Shown piece after piece: positions 9,119 to 17,868 of a stretch of DNA of 64,000 nucleotides (the stretch's first letter is position 1; the number at the start of each line of letters is the position of its first letter). Source of the DNA: an uncultured Bacillota bacterium. GTDB taxonomy: Bacteria > Bacillota > Clostridia > Christensenellales > QAND01. The position numbers were made by a program, and so were the translations under genes. Below the pieces are notes generated by a model. The model saw nothing but the letters and a program-made list of their open reading frames with translations, had not been told where the DNA came from and searched no databases. The stretch is taken from assembly GCA_905188085.1 (NCBI GenBank), contig CAJJKN010000001.1, forward strand, positions 368,045 to 432,044, written 5' to 3'.

Positions 9119-10051
9119 ATGGCGAAAGGATCAATTGCTGTTCTGGTGCCTTGCTATAACGAGAGCAAGACGATTGAAAAGGTGGTAAAAGACTTCAAAG
9201 CGGCGCTGCCGGAGGCCGTGATTTATGTGTATGACAACAACAGCACAGACAACACGGCCGAAATTGCGGAAAAGGCAGGGGCGGTGGTGCGCCACGAATA
9301 CAGGCAGGGCAAGGGAAACGTGATCCGCAGCATGTTCAAACAGATTGAAGCGGATTGTTATCTGATGATAGACGGCGACGATACCTACCCGGCCGAGCAC
9401 GCCAGAGAGATGTGTGATTTGATTTTGGCAGGCAAGGCGGACATGGTGATCGGCGACAGGCTGTCCTCTACGTATTTTACGGAAAACAAGCGGCCGTTTC
9501 ACAACCTGGGCAACCGGATGGTGCGCTGGCTGATCAATACGATTTTCAAGGCCAAGGTAAAGGATATTATGACGGGGTACCGGGCGTTTAGCCATGATTT
9601 TGTGAAGACGTTCCCGATTTTATCCAAGGGATTTGAAATTGAAACCGAGATGACCATCCACACCCTGGATAAAAACCTGAGCTTATTGGAAGTGCCGGTT
9701 TCTTATAGGGACAGGCCGGCGGGCAGCGTTTCCAAATTGAACACATACAGCGACGGATTTAAAGTATTGAAAACCATCATGCGGTTGTTTAAAGAATACC
9801 GCCCGCAGCTGTTTTTCTCCATTTTGGCGTTTCTCTTTTTGGCCATTTCCGTTGGGTTTGGCACGCCGGTGTTTGTGGATTACTTTAAAACCGGGCTGGT
9901 AGAGCGTTTCCCGACGCTGATCTTCTCCGGCTTTATGCTGATAATTTCGCTGCTGTTATGGGTTTGCGGGATCATTTTGGAAGTAATTGTGAAAAAACAC
10001 AGGCAGCTGTTTGAACTGGTGCTGGTACGCACGAAAAAGGAACAGGAATGA
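9119..10051 (+). CDS. Family 2 glycosyltransferase, polyprenyl-phosphate type, with two C-terminal membrane helices
   Basis: A 310-residue protein starting at ATG 9119 behind GGAG (9104-9107); an upstream frame extension lacks a ribosome site. The N-terminal GT-A fold shows VPCYNES and the DGDDTYP metal/nucleotide-sugar motif, resembling dolichol-/undecaprenyl-phosphate sugar transferases. Two hydrophobic segments (about residues 235-260 and 272-300) anchor it in the membrane. It overlaps the following GtrA gene by four bases. Likely role: charging undecaprenyl phosphate with a sugar for export and envelope glycosylation; the sugar cannot be told. Confidence 0.9.
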   Translation: MAKGSIAVLVPCYNESKTIEKVVKDFKAALPEAVIYVYDNNSTDNTAEIAEKAGAVVRHEYRQGKGNVIRSMFKQIEADCYLMIDGDDTYPAEHAREMCDLILAGKADMVIGDRLSSTYFTENKRPFHNLGNRMVRWLINTIFKAKVKDIMTGYRAFSHDFVKTFPILSKGFEIETEMTIHTLDKNLSLLEVPVSYRDRPAGSVSKLNTYSDGFKVLKTIMRLFKEYRPQLFFSILAFLFLAISVGFGTPVFVDYFKTGLVERFPTLIFSGFMLIISLLLWVCGIILEVIVKKHRQLFELVLVRTKKEQE

Positions 10052-10428
10052 AAAAACTATTTCAGCAAATTGCGCGTTTCGGCGTGATTGGGGTATTGGC
10101 ATTTGCCATTGACTATGGGTTTTTGTATGCGTTTACGGAATGGCTGGGCATTCATTACCTGATTTCCTCGGTATTGTCTTTCAGCATTTCCGTGATTTTC
10201 AACTACATTGCCAGCGTGCTGTGGGTGTTTGATGTAAAACAGGAAACCAGCAAAACGCGAAATTTTATCCTGTTTATCGTTTTCAGCGTGATCGGCCTTG
10301 GCATCAACCAACTGGTTATGTGGCTGGGCGTGGAATCGCTGGGGCTGCATTATATGCTGGTAAAGATCTTTGCTACGGCCGTGGTGATGGTTTGGAACTT
10401 TGTGACGCGGAAAAAGATGCTGGAGTAG
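10048..10428 (+). CDS. GtrA family membrane protein (putative lipid-linked sugar flippase)
   Basis: A protein of 126 residues with four predicted transmembrane helices and the GtrA pattern (RFGVIGVLAFAIDYGFLY at the N-terminus, ending with a short basic tail). It is coupled by an ATGA overlap to the upstream polyprenyl-phosphate glycosyltransferase. In characterised systems GtrA-type proteins are proposed to flip undecaprenyl-phosphate-linked sugars. Context supports the same here. Confidence 0.9.
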   Translation: MKKLFQQIARFGVIGVLAFAIDYGFLYAFTEWLGIHYLISSVLSFSISVIFNYIASVLWVFDVKQETSKTRNFILFIVFSVIGLGINQLVMWLGVESLGLHYMLVKIFATAVVMVWNFVTRKKMLE

Positions 10429-10450
10429 AAAAAAGGTTTTTCAAAGGGGC

Positions 10451-10478
10451 AGGCAAGGCCGGGCGTTTGGCTTTGCCT
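10451..10478 (+). other. Ten-base-pair hairpin between gtrA and the next gene
   Basis: AGGCAAGGCC (10451-10460) pairs with GGCTTTGCCT (10469-10478), with one G-U, around an eight-base loop. No T-tract follows on either strand, so it is not a standard terminator; possibly an mRNA-stabilising or processing structure. Confidence 0.4.
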
Positions 10479-10554
10479 AAAAAGGGAAACTCTGTTTTGT
10501 GAATTTTGCGCACGGGGATGTGCAGAAAACACCATGGGAAAAGAGAGGATTTGC

Positions 10555-11826
10555 ATGAAACGATTGAACCCGGCCATGCAGCGGTTTGCCCGATGCATGC
10601 TGTTGATTTTATGCTTGAGCATTTTGTATGTATTGCTGATGATGATGGCCTATGTGATCCCGGATTCGGCGATTATGGAAAACCGCAACAGCGGGATTCA
10701 ATATCTGGACAGCGAAGGGGAACGGCCGCTTTTGATTTTTCGCTCGGCCAGCAGCATGATGGATAACTTTACCGATAAGCTGATGCTGACAAGATCGGTA
10801 AACGAACAGGAAATGCGGCTGATTTCAAGGGCGATGTTTCCAAACTATGCCAGGTATTGGAACGGGTATCAGGTGCTGTTAAGGCCGCTGTTGATGGTGG
10901 CAAACTATTCACAGATTCGAACGCTGATCAACGCGGTTTGCATTTTCCTTTTGATTGCCGCGTTTTGCCAGATACGCAAAAGCATCAATACATGGATTGC
11001 ATCGGCGTTTGTATTGTCTATGCTGCTGGTGCGGTTTATTGTGGTTTCCGTGAGCATGCAATACGCTTCGTGTTTTATCATCATGATGATTGCCATGATT
11101 GTAATGCTCAGAGGGCTGGACAAGGGCATGTCCGAAACAAAGCTGTGTTTATTGTTTACGGTGGTAGGCTCCGTGACAAACTTTGTGGACCTTTTAACGG
11201 TGCCGGCCATTACGGTGGGGGTGCCGGCGGTGGCGTTTGTGGCCTGGCATATTGAAAACGGCGGTTTTTCGTGGAAAACGCAGTTTATGAGCCTGGTGCG
11301 CATTGCGTTTTACTGGCTGATGGGATATGGAATTACCTGGGCGCTGAAATGGCTGTATGCCACGCTGATTTTGGGGAAAAACATTTTTGCCCAGGCGATG
11401 GAACAGGTGGCCTTCCGGACAAACGGCACGGAAAGATACCCGGGCAACCGCATCTTGGCGATTAAACAAAACCTGTATTGCGAAAAATATCTGTATCAGA
11501 TGATCAAGCTGTTCAGCGGCGTTTTGATCATAGAGATTGTGGTGGATTTTGCCCTCCATCGCTCTGTGAAAAAGATGGGCTGGCTAAAGGGCATAAGCTT
11601 GCTGGTGCTGCTGGCGGGCATGCCGTATGTTTGGTATATGGTATTGGGAAACCATTCCTGGCTGCATAACTGGTTTACCTATCGGCTGCAGATTGTGACG
11701 GCGTTCGGCCTGGGGTGCAGCGTGGTTTACGGCATACAAAACAGCGCGATCGGCCGGCGGATAAAACGCCCGGCGCAAAGCGCAAAACCGGCAAGAAAAC
11801 GGCGCGCGCCCGTTTCGACAGATTGA
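10555..11826 (+). CDS. Polytopic membrane protein of unknown function, linked to the GT2/GtrA pair
   Basis: A protein of 423 residues with about eight to ten hydrophobic segments spread along its length and a basic Lys/Arg/Pro tail. ATG 10555 is chosen over ATG 10534 because GAGAGG (10542-10547) is correctly spaced from it. I recognise no catalytic motif. Its position right after a polyprenyl-phosphate glycosyltransferase and GtrA suggests the third, membrane-embedded transferase of a Gtr-like three-gene set (GT-C-type), but this is inference. It is followed by an intrinsic terminator. Confidence 0.75.
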   Translation: MKRLNPAMQRFARCMLLILCLSILYVLLMMMAYVIPDSAIMENRNSGIQYLDSEGERPLLIFRSASSMMDNFTDKLMLTRSVNEQEMRLISRAMFPNYARYWNGYQVLLRPLLMVANYSQIRTLINAVCIFLLIAAFCQIRKSINTWIASAFVLSMLLVRFIVVSVSMQYASCFIIMMIAMIVMLRGLDKGMSETKLCLLFTVVGSVTNFVDLLTVPAITVGVPAVAFVAWHIENGGFSWKTQFMSLVRIAFYWLMGYGITWALKWLYATLILGKNIFAQAMEQVAFRTNGTERYPGNRILAIKQNLYCEKYLYQMIKLFSGVLIIEIVVDFALHRSVKKMGWLKGISLLVLLAGMPYVWYMVLGNHSWLHNWFTYRLQIVTAFGLGCSVVYGIQNSAIGRRIKRPAQSAKPARKRRAPVSTD

Positions 11827-11843
11827 TAAAAAACAGCTTTTAC

Positions 11844-11870
11844 AGCCGCCCTTTTGGGCGGCTTTGTTCT
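11844..11870 (+). terminator. Intrinsic terminator after the gtr-like cluster
   Basis: AGCCGCCC (11844-11851) pairs with GGGCGGCT (11856-11863), followed by TTGTTCTTT. Confidence 0.85.
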
Positions 11871-11919
11871 TTGATACAAGCGGTGGTGCGTATCCTAACA
11901 CAACAGGGAGGGATACGGT

Positions 11920-12606
11920 ATGTTGACAATGGCATTGTTGTATTTGAGCCAGCTTGTGTTGTTTGTGGGCAGCGTGAACTACGGGCCGACGTTTCCGGCG
12001 CCGATGACAAAAGAGGAGGAAAAGCGGGCCATCGAGCGCATGATGGCGGGGGACCAGGAGGCAAAGCACAGCCTGGTGACGCATAATTTGCGGCTGGTGG
12101 CGCATATCTGCAAAAAATATGCCGTGGGCGGCCGGGATTTGGAGGACTTGATTTCCATCGGCAGCATTGGGCTGATCAAGGCGGTGAACACCTTTGACCC
12201 GAAAAAGGGGCGGCCGATCGGCAGCTATGCGGCGCGGTGCATAGAAAACGAAATTTTGATGAGCCTAAGGCAGGAGAAAAAGAGCCGGGGCGAGATTGCG
12301 ATGGAAGAAGTGATCGGCACGGACAAGGACGGCAACCAGGTGCGGCTGATAGACATTATGGGCGTTTCGCCGGACTGCACGGAAGAACAGGCGGAAACGA
12401 GGATGGACGTGCAGCGGCTAAAGCAGGCGATGGAGCGCGTGTTGTCCGCCAGGGAAAGGCTGATTGTGGAACTGAGGTTTGGACTGGTGGCGGGGCGGTG
12501 CAAAACCCAGCGCGAGATTGCACAGCTCTTGGGCATTTCCCGCTCGTATGTATCGAGAATTGAAAAAAAGGCGCTGCGGCTGCTGCATGAGGCGCTGGAG
12601 GAGTAA
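11920..12606 (+). CDS. sigK: Sporulation sigma factor SigK (pro-form)
   Basis: A sigma-70 family factor of 228 residues, with a hydrophobic N-terminal pro-sequence (about residues 1-20). It has the SigK-type THNLRLVAHI region 2 start, the DLISIGSIGLIKAVNTF core and a region 4 helix-turn-helix (TQREIAQLLGISRSYVSRIE). SigK is the late mother-cell sigma, activated by cleavage of the pro-sequence. The gene is continuous: no skin-type element interrupts it. A possible 7-bp hairpin (11889-11895 with 11911-11917) spans part of the ribosome-binding site just before the ATG. SigE is the main alternative; the HNLRLVAHI block and short pro-region favour SigK. Confidence 0.88.
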   Translation: MLTMALLYLSQLVLFVGSVNYGPTFPAPMTKEEEKRAIERMMAGDQEAKHSLVTHNLRLVAHICKKYAVGGRDLEDLISIGSIGLIKAVNTFDPKKGRPIGSYAARCIENEILMSLRQEKKSRGEIAMEEVIGTDKDGNQVRLIDIMGVSPDCTEEQAETRMDVQRLKQAMERVLSARERLIVELRFGLVAGRCKTQREIAQLLGISRSYVSRIEKKALRLLHEALEE

Positions 12607-12611
12607 CGGGC

Positions 12612-12641
12612 TTGCATTTGCACAGGGCGGCGCAATATACT
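12612..12641 (+). promoter_or_regulatory. Predicted sigma-A promoter before the endonuclease IV gene
   Basis: TTGCAT (12612-12617), an 18-base spacer and TATACT (12636-12641), about 30 bases upstream of the ATG at 12673. Confidence 0.5.
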
Positions 12642-12672
12642 ACAATAAACCAAAGGGAAAAGGAGAAAAAAG

Positions 12673-13536
12673 ATGAGGTTTGGGCCGTCCGGCAATTCGG
12701 AAAGCTTTTTTGCACAGGGGCATAAGGCCACGATAGAACAGCCGAAATGGCTGCATGAATCGTTTGGGCTGACGGCGTTTGAATACAGCTTTGGCAGGGG
12801 CGTGCGCATCAAAGAGGAAAGCGCGCGGGCCATCGGCGAAGAATTTGCCCGCTATGGGATTTGGATGAGCGTGCATGCGCCGTATTTTATCAACCTGGCC
12901 ACGGAGGACGAGGAGAAAAAGCAAAACTGCCTGCGCTATTTTGAGCAGGCCTGCCGGGCTGCGCAATGGATGGGGGCGCGGCGGGTTGTCTTTCACCCCG
13001 GGGCACAGGGCAAACTGCAACGCGCACAGGCGGTGCAAAACATTACAACGCTGCTGCCGGAGATTATGAAAAAGCTGGAGGCGCAGGGGCTTTTGCAGGG
13101 CGTGACGCTGTGCCCGGAGACGATGGGAAAGCTGGGGCAGATCGGCGATGTGGATGAGATTTTGCAGATTTGCCGCGTGGATGAAAGGCTGATTCCCTGC
13201 GTGGATTTTGGGCATTTGTATGCAAGGCGCTTGGGGCAGTTTGGCGACAGAGAAAGCTATGAAACGGTGCTAAACGCGCTGGAAACGGCGCTGGGTGAAC
13301 AGAGGGCCAAAGCGCTGCACATACATTTTTCCCGCATAGAATTTACCAAGGGCGGGGAAAAGCGGCACTGGAACTATGAAGACACGCAGTTTGGCCCGGA
13401 GTTTGATCCGCTGGCAAAGCTTTTGGCAGAAAGGGACTATCACGCGGTGGTGATTTGCGAATCCGCCGGGCATATGGCGGAGGACGCGGCCACGTTTCGC
13501 GATCTATATCAAAGACAAAAGGAGGAACAACGATGA
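12673..13536 (+). CDS. nfo: Endonuclease IV-family AP endonuclease (TIM barrel)
   Basis: A 287-residue TIM-barrel protein of the Nfo family, which cleaves abasic sites in base-excision repair using three zinc ions. The ligand series is visible in order: His in VHAPY, His in FHPG, Glu in CPETMG, Asp and His in VDFGHLYAR, His in HIHFS, His in KRHW and Glu in ICES. An AGGAG precedes the ATG. The stop overlaps the next gene (ATGA). It could be a sugar-isomerase-like relative, but the intact ligand set favours Nfo. Confidence 0.88.
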   Translation: MRFGPSGNSESFFAQGHKATIEQPKWLHESFGLTAFEYSFGRGVRIKEESARAIGEEFARYGIWMSVHAPYFINLATEDEEKKQNCLRYFEQACRAAQWMGARRVVFHPGAQGKLQRAQAVQNITTLLPEIMKKLEAQGLLQGVTLCPETMGKLGQIGDVDEILQICRVDERLIPCVDFGHLYARRLGQFGDRESYETVLNALETALGEQRAKALHIHFSRIEFTKGGEKRHWNYEDTQFGPEFDPLAKLLAERDYHAVVICESAGHMAEDAATFRDLYQRQKEEQR

Positions 13537-14600
13537 ACGGCAGAATAAAAGCGCTGATGGCATTGCCGGAAATGAGAGGGCTGGACGGCGTGTTGGTTTC
13601 CAGCTATGAAAACGTGCGGTATTTGAGCGGGTTTACCAATGTGGAAACCATGCTGTTGATTACAAAAGACGAGCGGCTGTTGTTTACCGATTCGCGCTAT
13701 TCCGAGCAGGCACAAACGCAATGCCCGGCGTTTACGGTGGTGGAAACGGGGCACGGGATAAGCCTGGCTACGGAACTGAAAAAGCGCTTTGAAACGCGGC
13801 CCTTTGCCCTGGGCTTTGAGGCGGACCGGCAGACGGTGGCCTGGTATGCGGCGCTGAAAAACGAGCTGCCGCATGTAACGCTGACAGACATGGGCGCAAA
13901 ATTGGACAGGCTGCGGTTTATCAAAGACGAAGGGGAGATTGAAAACATCCGCGGGGCGCAAAAGGTGACGGACGACGCGTTTGATTTCCTTTTGGGGCTG
14001 ATTCGCCCCGGGATGACGGAGCTGGAAATCAGAGCGGAGCTGGAATATTTTATGGCAAAACGGGGCTGCGCCGTGTCGTTTGACACCATCATCGCCTCCG
14101 GGCCGCATTCCTCCATGCCGCACGCCCAGCCGACAGACCGAAAAATCCAAAACGGCGATTTTATCACGATGGATTTCGGCTGCAAATACAACGGCTATTG
14201 CTCGGACATGACGCGCACGGTGGCGGTGGGGCATGCGGACGAGGAAATGAAGAAAATTTATCAAATTGTGCTGACCGCACAGCAGCGCGCACTTGACAAA
14301 ATAGCCCCCGGCGTGGTATGCAATATTGTGGATCATATTGCGCGTGGCTTTATCGACCAGATGGGCTATGGCGATTGTTTCGGCCATGGCCTGGGGCATG
14401 GGTTTGGGCTTTTGATTCATGAAGAGCCGCGCTTTTCCCCGGCCTGCGAGGAAACATTGCAGCCCGGCATGTGCTTATCCGTGGAACCGGGGATTTATCT
14501 GCCGGGCAAATTCGGGGTGAGGATTGAGGACACCGTCTGTATTACCAAAGACGGCATGGAGAACTTTACGGCTTCCCCGAAAGAACTGATCATTTTGTAA
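13533..14600 (+). CDS. M24B metallopeptidase, Xaa-Pro aminopeptidase-like
   Basis: A 355-residue pita-bread peptidase. The creatinase-like N-terminal domain is followed by the M24 domain with all five dinuclear-metal ligands: Asp in MDFG, Asp in CSDMTRT, His in GLGHGFGL, Glu in SVEPG and Glu in VRIEDT. The start at 13533 follows GGAGG and overlaps the nfo stop. It lies just before efp, the usual Firmicutes order (pepP/yqhT-efp). Substrates are probably peptides with proline in position 2. Confidence 0.93.
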   Translation: MNGRIKALMALPEMRGLDGVLVSSYENVRYLSGFTNVETMLLITKDERLLFTDSRYSEQAQTQCPAFTVVETGHGISLATELKKRFETRPFALGFEADRQTVAWYAALKNELPHVTLTDMGAKLDRLRFIKDEGEIENIRGAQKVTDDAFDFLLGLIRPGMTELEIRAELEYFMAKRGCAVSFDTIIASGPHSSMPHAQPTDRKIQNGDFITMDFGCKYNGYCSDMTRTVAVGHADEEMKKIYQIVLTAQQRALDKIAPGVVCNIVDHIARGFIDQMGYGDCFGHGLGHGFGLLIHEEPRFSPACEETLQPGMCLSVEPGIYLPGKFGVRIEDTVCITKDGMENFTASPKELIIL

Positions 14601-14620
14601 ATCTGAGGAGGACTTGAACA

Positions 14621-15178
14621 ATGTTATCTGCGAGCGAATTTCGTAAGGGCCAAACTGTGGAAATCGACGGTGCGGTTTGGGTAATTGTGGACTTTTTGCA
14701 TGTGAAACCCGGTAAGGGCGCGGCGTTTGTGCGCACGAAGATTAAAAACGTGGTAACCGGCAGCGTGTTGGAGCGCACGTTTAACCCGACTGAGCGCTAC
14801 CCGCGGGCCCATGTGGAAACCAAGAGCATGGAATATCTGTATAACGACGGCGATCTGTATTATTTCATGGACAACGAAACCTACGAACAGCTGCCGCTGA
14901 ACCGGGAACTGGTGGAAGACGCGATTCAGTATGTAAAGGAAAACACCTCTGTGGATGTGAAGTTCTTTAAGGGACAGGCTTTCTCCGTGGAAGCGCCGAA
15001 CTTTGTGGAACTGGCCATCACGCAGACCGACCCCGGCGTGAAAGGCGATACGGCCACCGGCGGCACCAAACCGGCTACGCTGGAAACGGGCGCTGTGGTA
15101 AACGTGCCGTTGTTTGTAAACGAAGGCGACGTGATCCGCGTAGACACCCGCTCCGGCGAATATATGAGCCGCGTGTAA
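14621..15178 (+). CDS. efp: Translation elongation factor P
   Basis: EF-P relieves ribosome stalling at proline runs. The 185-residue, three-domain protein has the usual loop HVKPGKGAAFVRTK, in which the Lys corresponds to the modification site, and the C-terminal SGEYMSRV ending. GAGGAGGA lies upstream of the ATG. A Lys rather than Arg loop implies a lysine-type modification or none; no epmA or ymfI-type gene is in the window. Confidence 0.96.
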   Translation: MLSASEFRKGQTVEIDGAVWVIVDFLHVKPGKGAAFVRTKIKNVVTGSVLERTFNPTERYPRAHVETKSMEYLYNDGDLYYFMDNETYEQLPLNRELVEDAIQYVKENTSVDVKFFKGQAFSVEAPNFVELAITQTDPGVKGDTATGGTKPATLETGAVVNVPLFVNEGDVIRVDTRSGEYMSRV

Positions 15179-15195
15179 AACAAGGAGAAAATAAA

Positions 15196-15579
15196 ATGAG
15201 CACCTATTTATCCGAACGTGTGGCATATTTGAAGGGCCTGTCCGATGGGCTGGGCGTAAAGGACGAAACGGCAGAGGGCAAGCTGCTGTTGAAGATCATC
15301 GATGTGCTGCAGGATGTATCCGACGCGGTAGACGAAGTGCAGGATGACCTGGACGAAATGAACGAATATGTGGAAGCCATTGACGAGGACCTTTCGGATT
15401 TGGAAGACGAGTTGTTTGAAGACGACGAAGACGAGGACGAAGGCGACTTTTTGGAAATGGAATGTCCGCACTGCCATGAAGTGGTATACTTTGACGAAGA
15501 GATGCTGGGAAACGAAGAGCTGATTTGCCCGGAATGCAACCAGCCGATCTTTGAAGACGAGGCAGAAGAACAGGAATAA
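15196..15579 (+). CDS. CD1247-like acidic protein with C-terminal zinc ribbon
   Basis: A 127-residue protein. The N-terminal half (residues 1-60) is a helical, probably coiled-coil domain of the type named after Clostridioides CD1247. It is followed by a strongly acidic stretch and a C-terminal zinc ribbon (CPHC ... CPEC, about residues 91-114). It sits between efp and spoIIIAA, where many Clostridia carry this gene. Function is unknown. A terminator follows ten bases after the stop. Confidence 0.85.
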   Translation: MSTYLSERVAYLKGLSDGLGVKDETAEGKLLLKIIDVLQDVSDAVDEVQDDLDEMNEYVEAIDEDLSDLEDELFEDDEDEDEGDFLEMECPHCHEVVYFDEEMLGNEELICPECNQPIFEDEAEEQE

Positions 15580-15588
15580 ACAAAAAAT

Positions 15589-15627
15589 GACGGCATGGCC
15601 TGCAAACGGTAGGGCATGCTGTTTTTT
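15589..15627 (+). terminator. Intrinsic terminator after the CD1247-like gene
   Basis: ACGGCATG pairs (one wobble) with CATGCTGT across an inner GCCT/AGGG extension, followed by seven T. Confidence 0.8.
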
Positions 15628-16257
15628 TATGCAAAAAATGCCGGGCGGATGTGCGCAGGCAGAAAAAAGGGCCGCGGGGGATAATACAACGCAGGCAAAG
15701 GACGGGGAAAAGCATAAAAAACGGCGCGGCGAATGAAAAAAGAGAAGAGGATTGAAAATCCGAAAAGGAAAGCAGAACGGAAAACGAGATTGCGGGAAAG
15801 AAAAGAGCGGGCCTGCTGCCGGGAGAACAAGGCGAGCAAAGGGTTTGGGATGAGAGAGGATGCCGGGTATAAAAGCAAGGGGAAGGACGGGCAAAGGACA
15901 GAAAAACGATTTGCTTTGACAAGAGAAAGAAATGAGCAGGGGGGAATCGGGAGAGAAAGGTGCGGGAAGGTTGTGAGATAAGGCAGGCGAAAGGTTTGGG
16001 ATGAGAAAGAGGGGCGAGAAAGCCCGGTAGAGGAGAAAGGGAGGAGGGAAAGGCATACCACAGGAACGAGAGAGGCAAAAGCGGGGGAAACGGGACTCAA
16101 GAGAAAAGGCACAGGGGAAACCGCGGCAGGACGTAAAGAAAGCAGGAAAAGCGGCGCAAGGGAAAGAGAAAAGACGAGGACGGTGCAAAGGCGCGGCCCG
16201 ATATATGCCAAAACGCAGGAGCGTATAGGGCGTTGGCCAAGCATAGAACGAGCGGGG
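15628..16257 (+). other. Purine-rich spacer with degenerate internal repeats
   Basis: No gene can be supported here. The + strand is strongly A/G-rich and the long frames on the minus strand are low-complexity Ser/Phe/Leu/Pro. A segment reading GGTTTGGGATGAGA occurs near 15841 and again near 15994 in similar surroundings. The region ends in a strong hairpin terminator (16258-16287), so part of it may be transcribed as a non-coding RNA. Confidence 0.5.
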
Positions 16258-16287
16258 AGAATCGCAGAAAAGGCGGTTCTTTTTTTT
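16258..16287 (+). terminator. Strong intrinsic terminator with no gene in front of it
   Basis: AGAATCGC (16258-16265) pairs with GCGGTTCT (16273-16280), with one G-U, then eight T (16280-16287). It separates the spacer from the spoIIIA operon. Confidence 0.75.
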
Positions 16288-16377
16288 ATGGGCATTTCGC
16301 GTTTTTTCGAGGGAGCGCGGGCGGACTATGCGCGGACAAATGCACATATATATGTTGTACAAAGGAGGGAACCAAAG

Positions 16378-17340
16378 ATGAAAACCAGAACGGGATGGAC
16401 GGCGGCGCTGGCCGGGCTGTGGCCGGAACCGATCCGGCGGGCGCTGGCGGCCATGGGCCGGGACGCGCAGGAAGGGACGGACGAAATCCGCCTTAGGTGC
16501 GGGCGGCCGCTGATGATCGGCAAGGGAACGGAGGATTTTTATCTTTGCGCAGATGGGCGGCTGCAAAAAACGCCGGAGGGGGCGCTGACGGTTTCGGCGG
16601 AAACGATAGAGCGGGTGTTTGCCGCGGCCTGCCAATATTCGGTCTATGCCTATGAAGAGGAGATGCGGCAGGGGTTTATCACGCTGAAAGGCGGATACCG
16701 GCTGGGGCTTTCCGGCAAGGTGACGGTAAGGAACGGGAAAATCTGCGCGCTTTCGCATTGCACGGGGCTGTGCGTGCGCATTATGCGGGAGGTAAAAGGC
16801 TGCGCGGACAGGATTTTGCCTTCTGTGCAGGCGGGGGAGACGGTGTATTCCACGCTGATCATTTCGCCGCCGATGATGGGCAAAACCACGCTTTTGAGAG
16901 ATTTGGTGCGGCAGATTTCAAACGGCGGGCGGGATGCTGCGGGCAAGCGGGTGTGCCTGGTAGATGAGCGGGCGGAGCTGGCGGGCTGCGTGGCGGGCGT
17001 GCCGCAGCTGGATGTGGGGCTGCGGACCGACGTGCTGGACGGCTGCCCCAAGGCCGCAGGCATGATGATGGCGCTGAGAAGCCTTTCGCCCCAGGTGTTG
17101 GCTACAGACGAACTGGGCGGCGAAGAGGACGCAGAGGCCGTGATGGAGGCGGCGTTTGCGGGGGTGAAAGTGTTGGCCACGGTACACGGGCAGGACGAAA
17201 ACGACCTGATGCAGCGCCGGGGGATGCGAAGGCTGATACAAGAACAGGTGTTTGACCGATATTTGATTTTGGGCAAGGCGCCGGGACATGTGATAAAACA
17301 GCTGGACAGGCGGCTTTGCATTAAGGAACAGGGCAGATGA
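16378..17340 (+). CDS. spoIIIAA: Stage III sporulation protein AA (ATPase)
   Basis: A 320-residue secretion-ATPase-like protein of the mother-cell SpoIIIA channel apparatus that links to SpoIIQ in the forespore. The P-loop reads ISPPMMGKTTLLRD, the usual SpoIIIAA variant, followed by Walker B-like ATDELGG and the DAEAVMEAAFAG segment. ATG 16378 follows AAAGGAGGG; longer upstream frames run into the spacer. The stop overlaps spoIIIAB (ATGA). Confidence 0.95.
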   Translation: MKTRTGWTAALAGLWPEPIRRALAAMGRDAQEGTDEIRLRCGRPLMIGKGTEDFYLCADGRLQKTPEGALTVSAETIERVFAAACQYSVYAYEEEMRQGFITLKGGYRLGLSGKVTVRNGKICALSHCTGLCVRIMREVKGCADRILPSVQAGETVYSTLIISPPMMGKTTLLRDLVRQISNGGRDAAGKRVCLVDERAELAGCVAGVPQLDVGLRTDVLDGCPKAAGMMMALRSLSPQVLATDELGGEEDAEAVMEAAFAGVKVLATVHGQDENDLMQRRGMRRLIQEQVFDRYLILGKAPGHVIKQLDRRLCIKEQGR

Positions 17341-17852
17341 GGCTATGGCTGTGTATGGTGGTGTTTATAGGCTGCGCGGGGCAGGGGTGTATGGCGGCAG
17401 CGCGGCTGACGGCAAGGCGGCGGGCCATTGAAACCACCCAGCAGGCGCTGGATGCGCTGGGACAGCGCCTTATGCACTATAAAGAGCCGCTGCCGCAGGC
17501 GGTAAGACGCACAGCGGCGCTGACAAACGGCGAAGCGGGGCAATGGCTAAAGGAGCTGACTCAAGAACTGGAAGACGGGAAACAGGCGTATACGGCGCTG
17601 GAAAAGACGATGGACACGGCTGCGCAAAACAAACAGGCGCAAGCCCTGGGGCCGGAGGAAAAAGCGGCGCTGTGCGAATTGTTTGAGCGCATCGGCAGCC
17701 ACGAAGCGGACCAGGCGGCGGCGTTTGCGCTGTGTAAAGAGCGGCTGTATGCGCTGAAAACGCAGGCCGAAGCAAACGAGCAAAGCCGGGGCAAGCTGTA
17801 CAGAACGGCGGGCGTGCTGATCGGCGCGGGACTGGCGGTTCTATTACTTTGA
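17337..17852 (+). CDS. spoIIIAB: Stage III sporulation protein AB
   Basis: A 171-residue protein with an N-terminal transmembrane segment (about residues 1-20), a helical middle resembling the GspF-type cytoplasmic fold, and a C-terminal membrane helix (about 155-171). Its overlap with spoIIIAA and place in the AA-AH order make the call firm although the sequence itself is divergent. Confidence 0.9.
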   Translation: MRLWLCMVVFIGCAGQGCMAAARLTARRRAIETTQQALDALGQRLMHYKEPLPQAVRRTAALTNGEAGQWLKELTQELEDGKQAYTALEKTMDTAAQNKQAQALGPEEKAALCELFERIGSHEADQAAAFALCKERLYALKTQAEANEQSRGKLYRTAGVLIGAGLAVLLL

Positions 17853-17868
17853 AAAGGCGGGGATAGGG

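Noticed and set aside
11920..12606. A skin-type insertion in sigK
   Set aside because: The gene is one continuous frame with pro-sequence, region 2 and region 4; no recombinase or truncated half is nearby.
15208..16758. A 516-codon minus-strand frame
   Set aside because: Covers the CD1247-like gene, its terminator, the spacer and the start of spoIIIAA in antisense; composition is that of a shadow frame.
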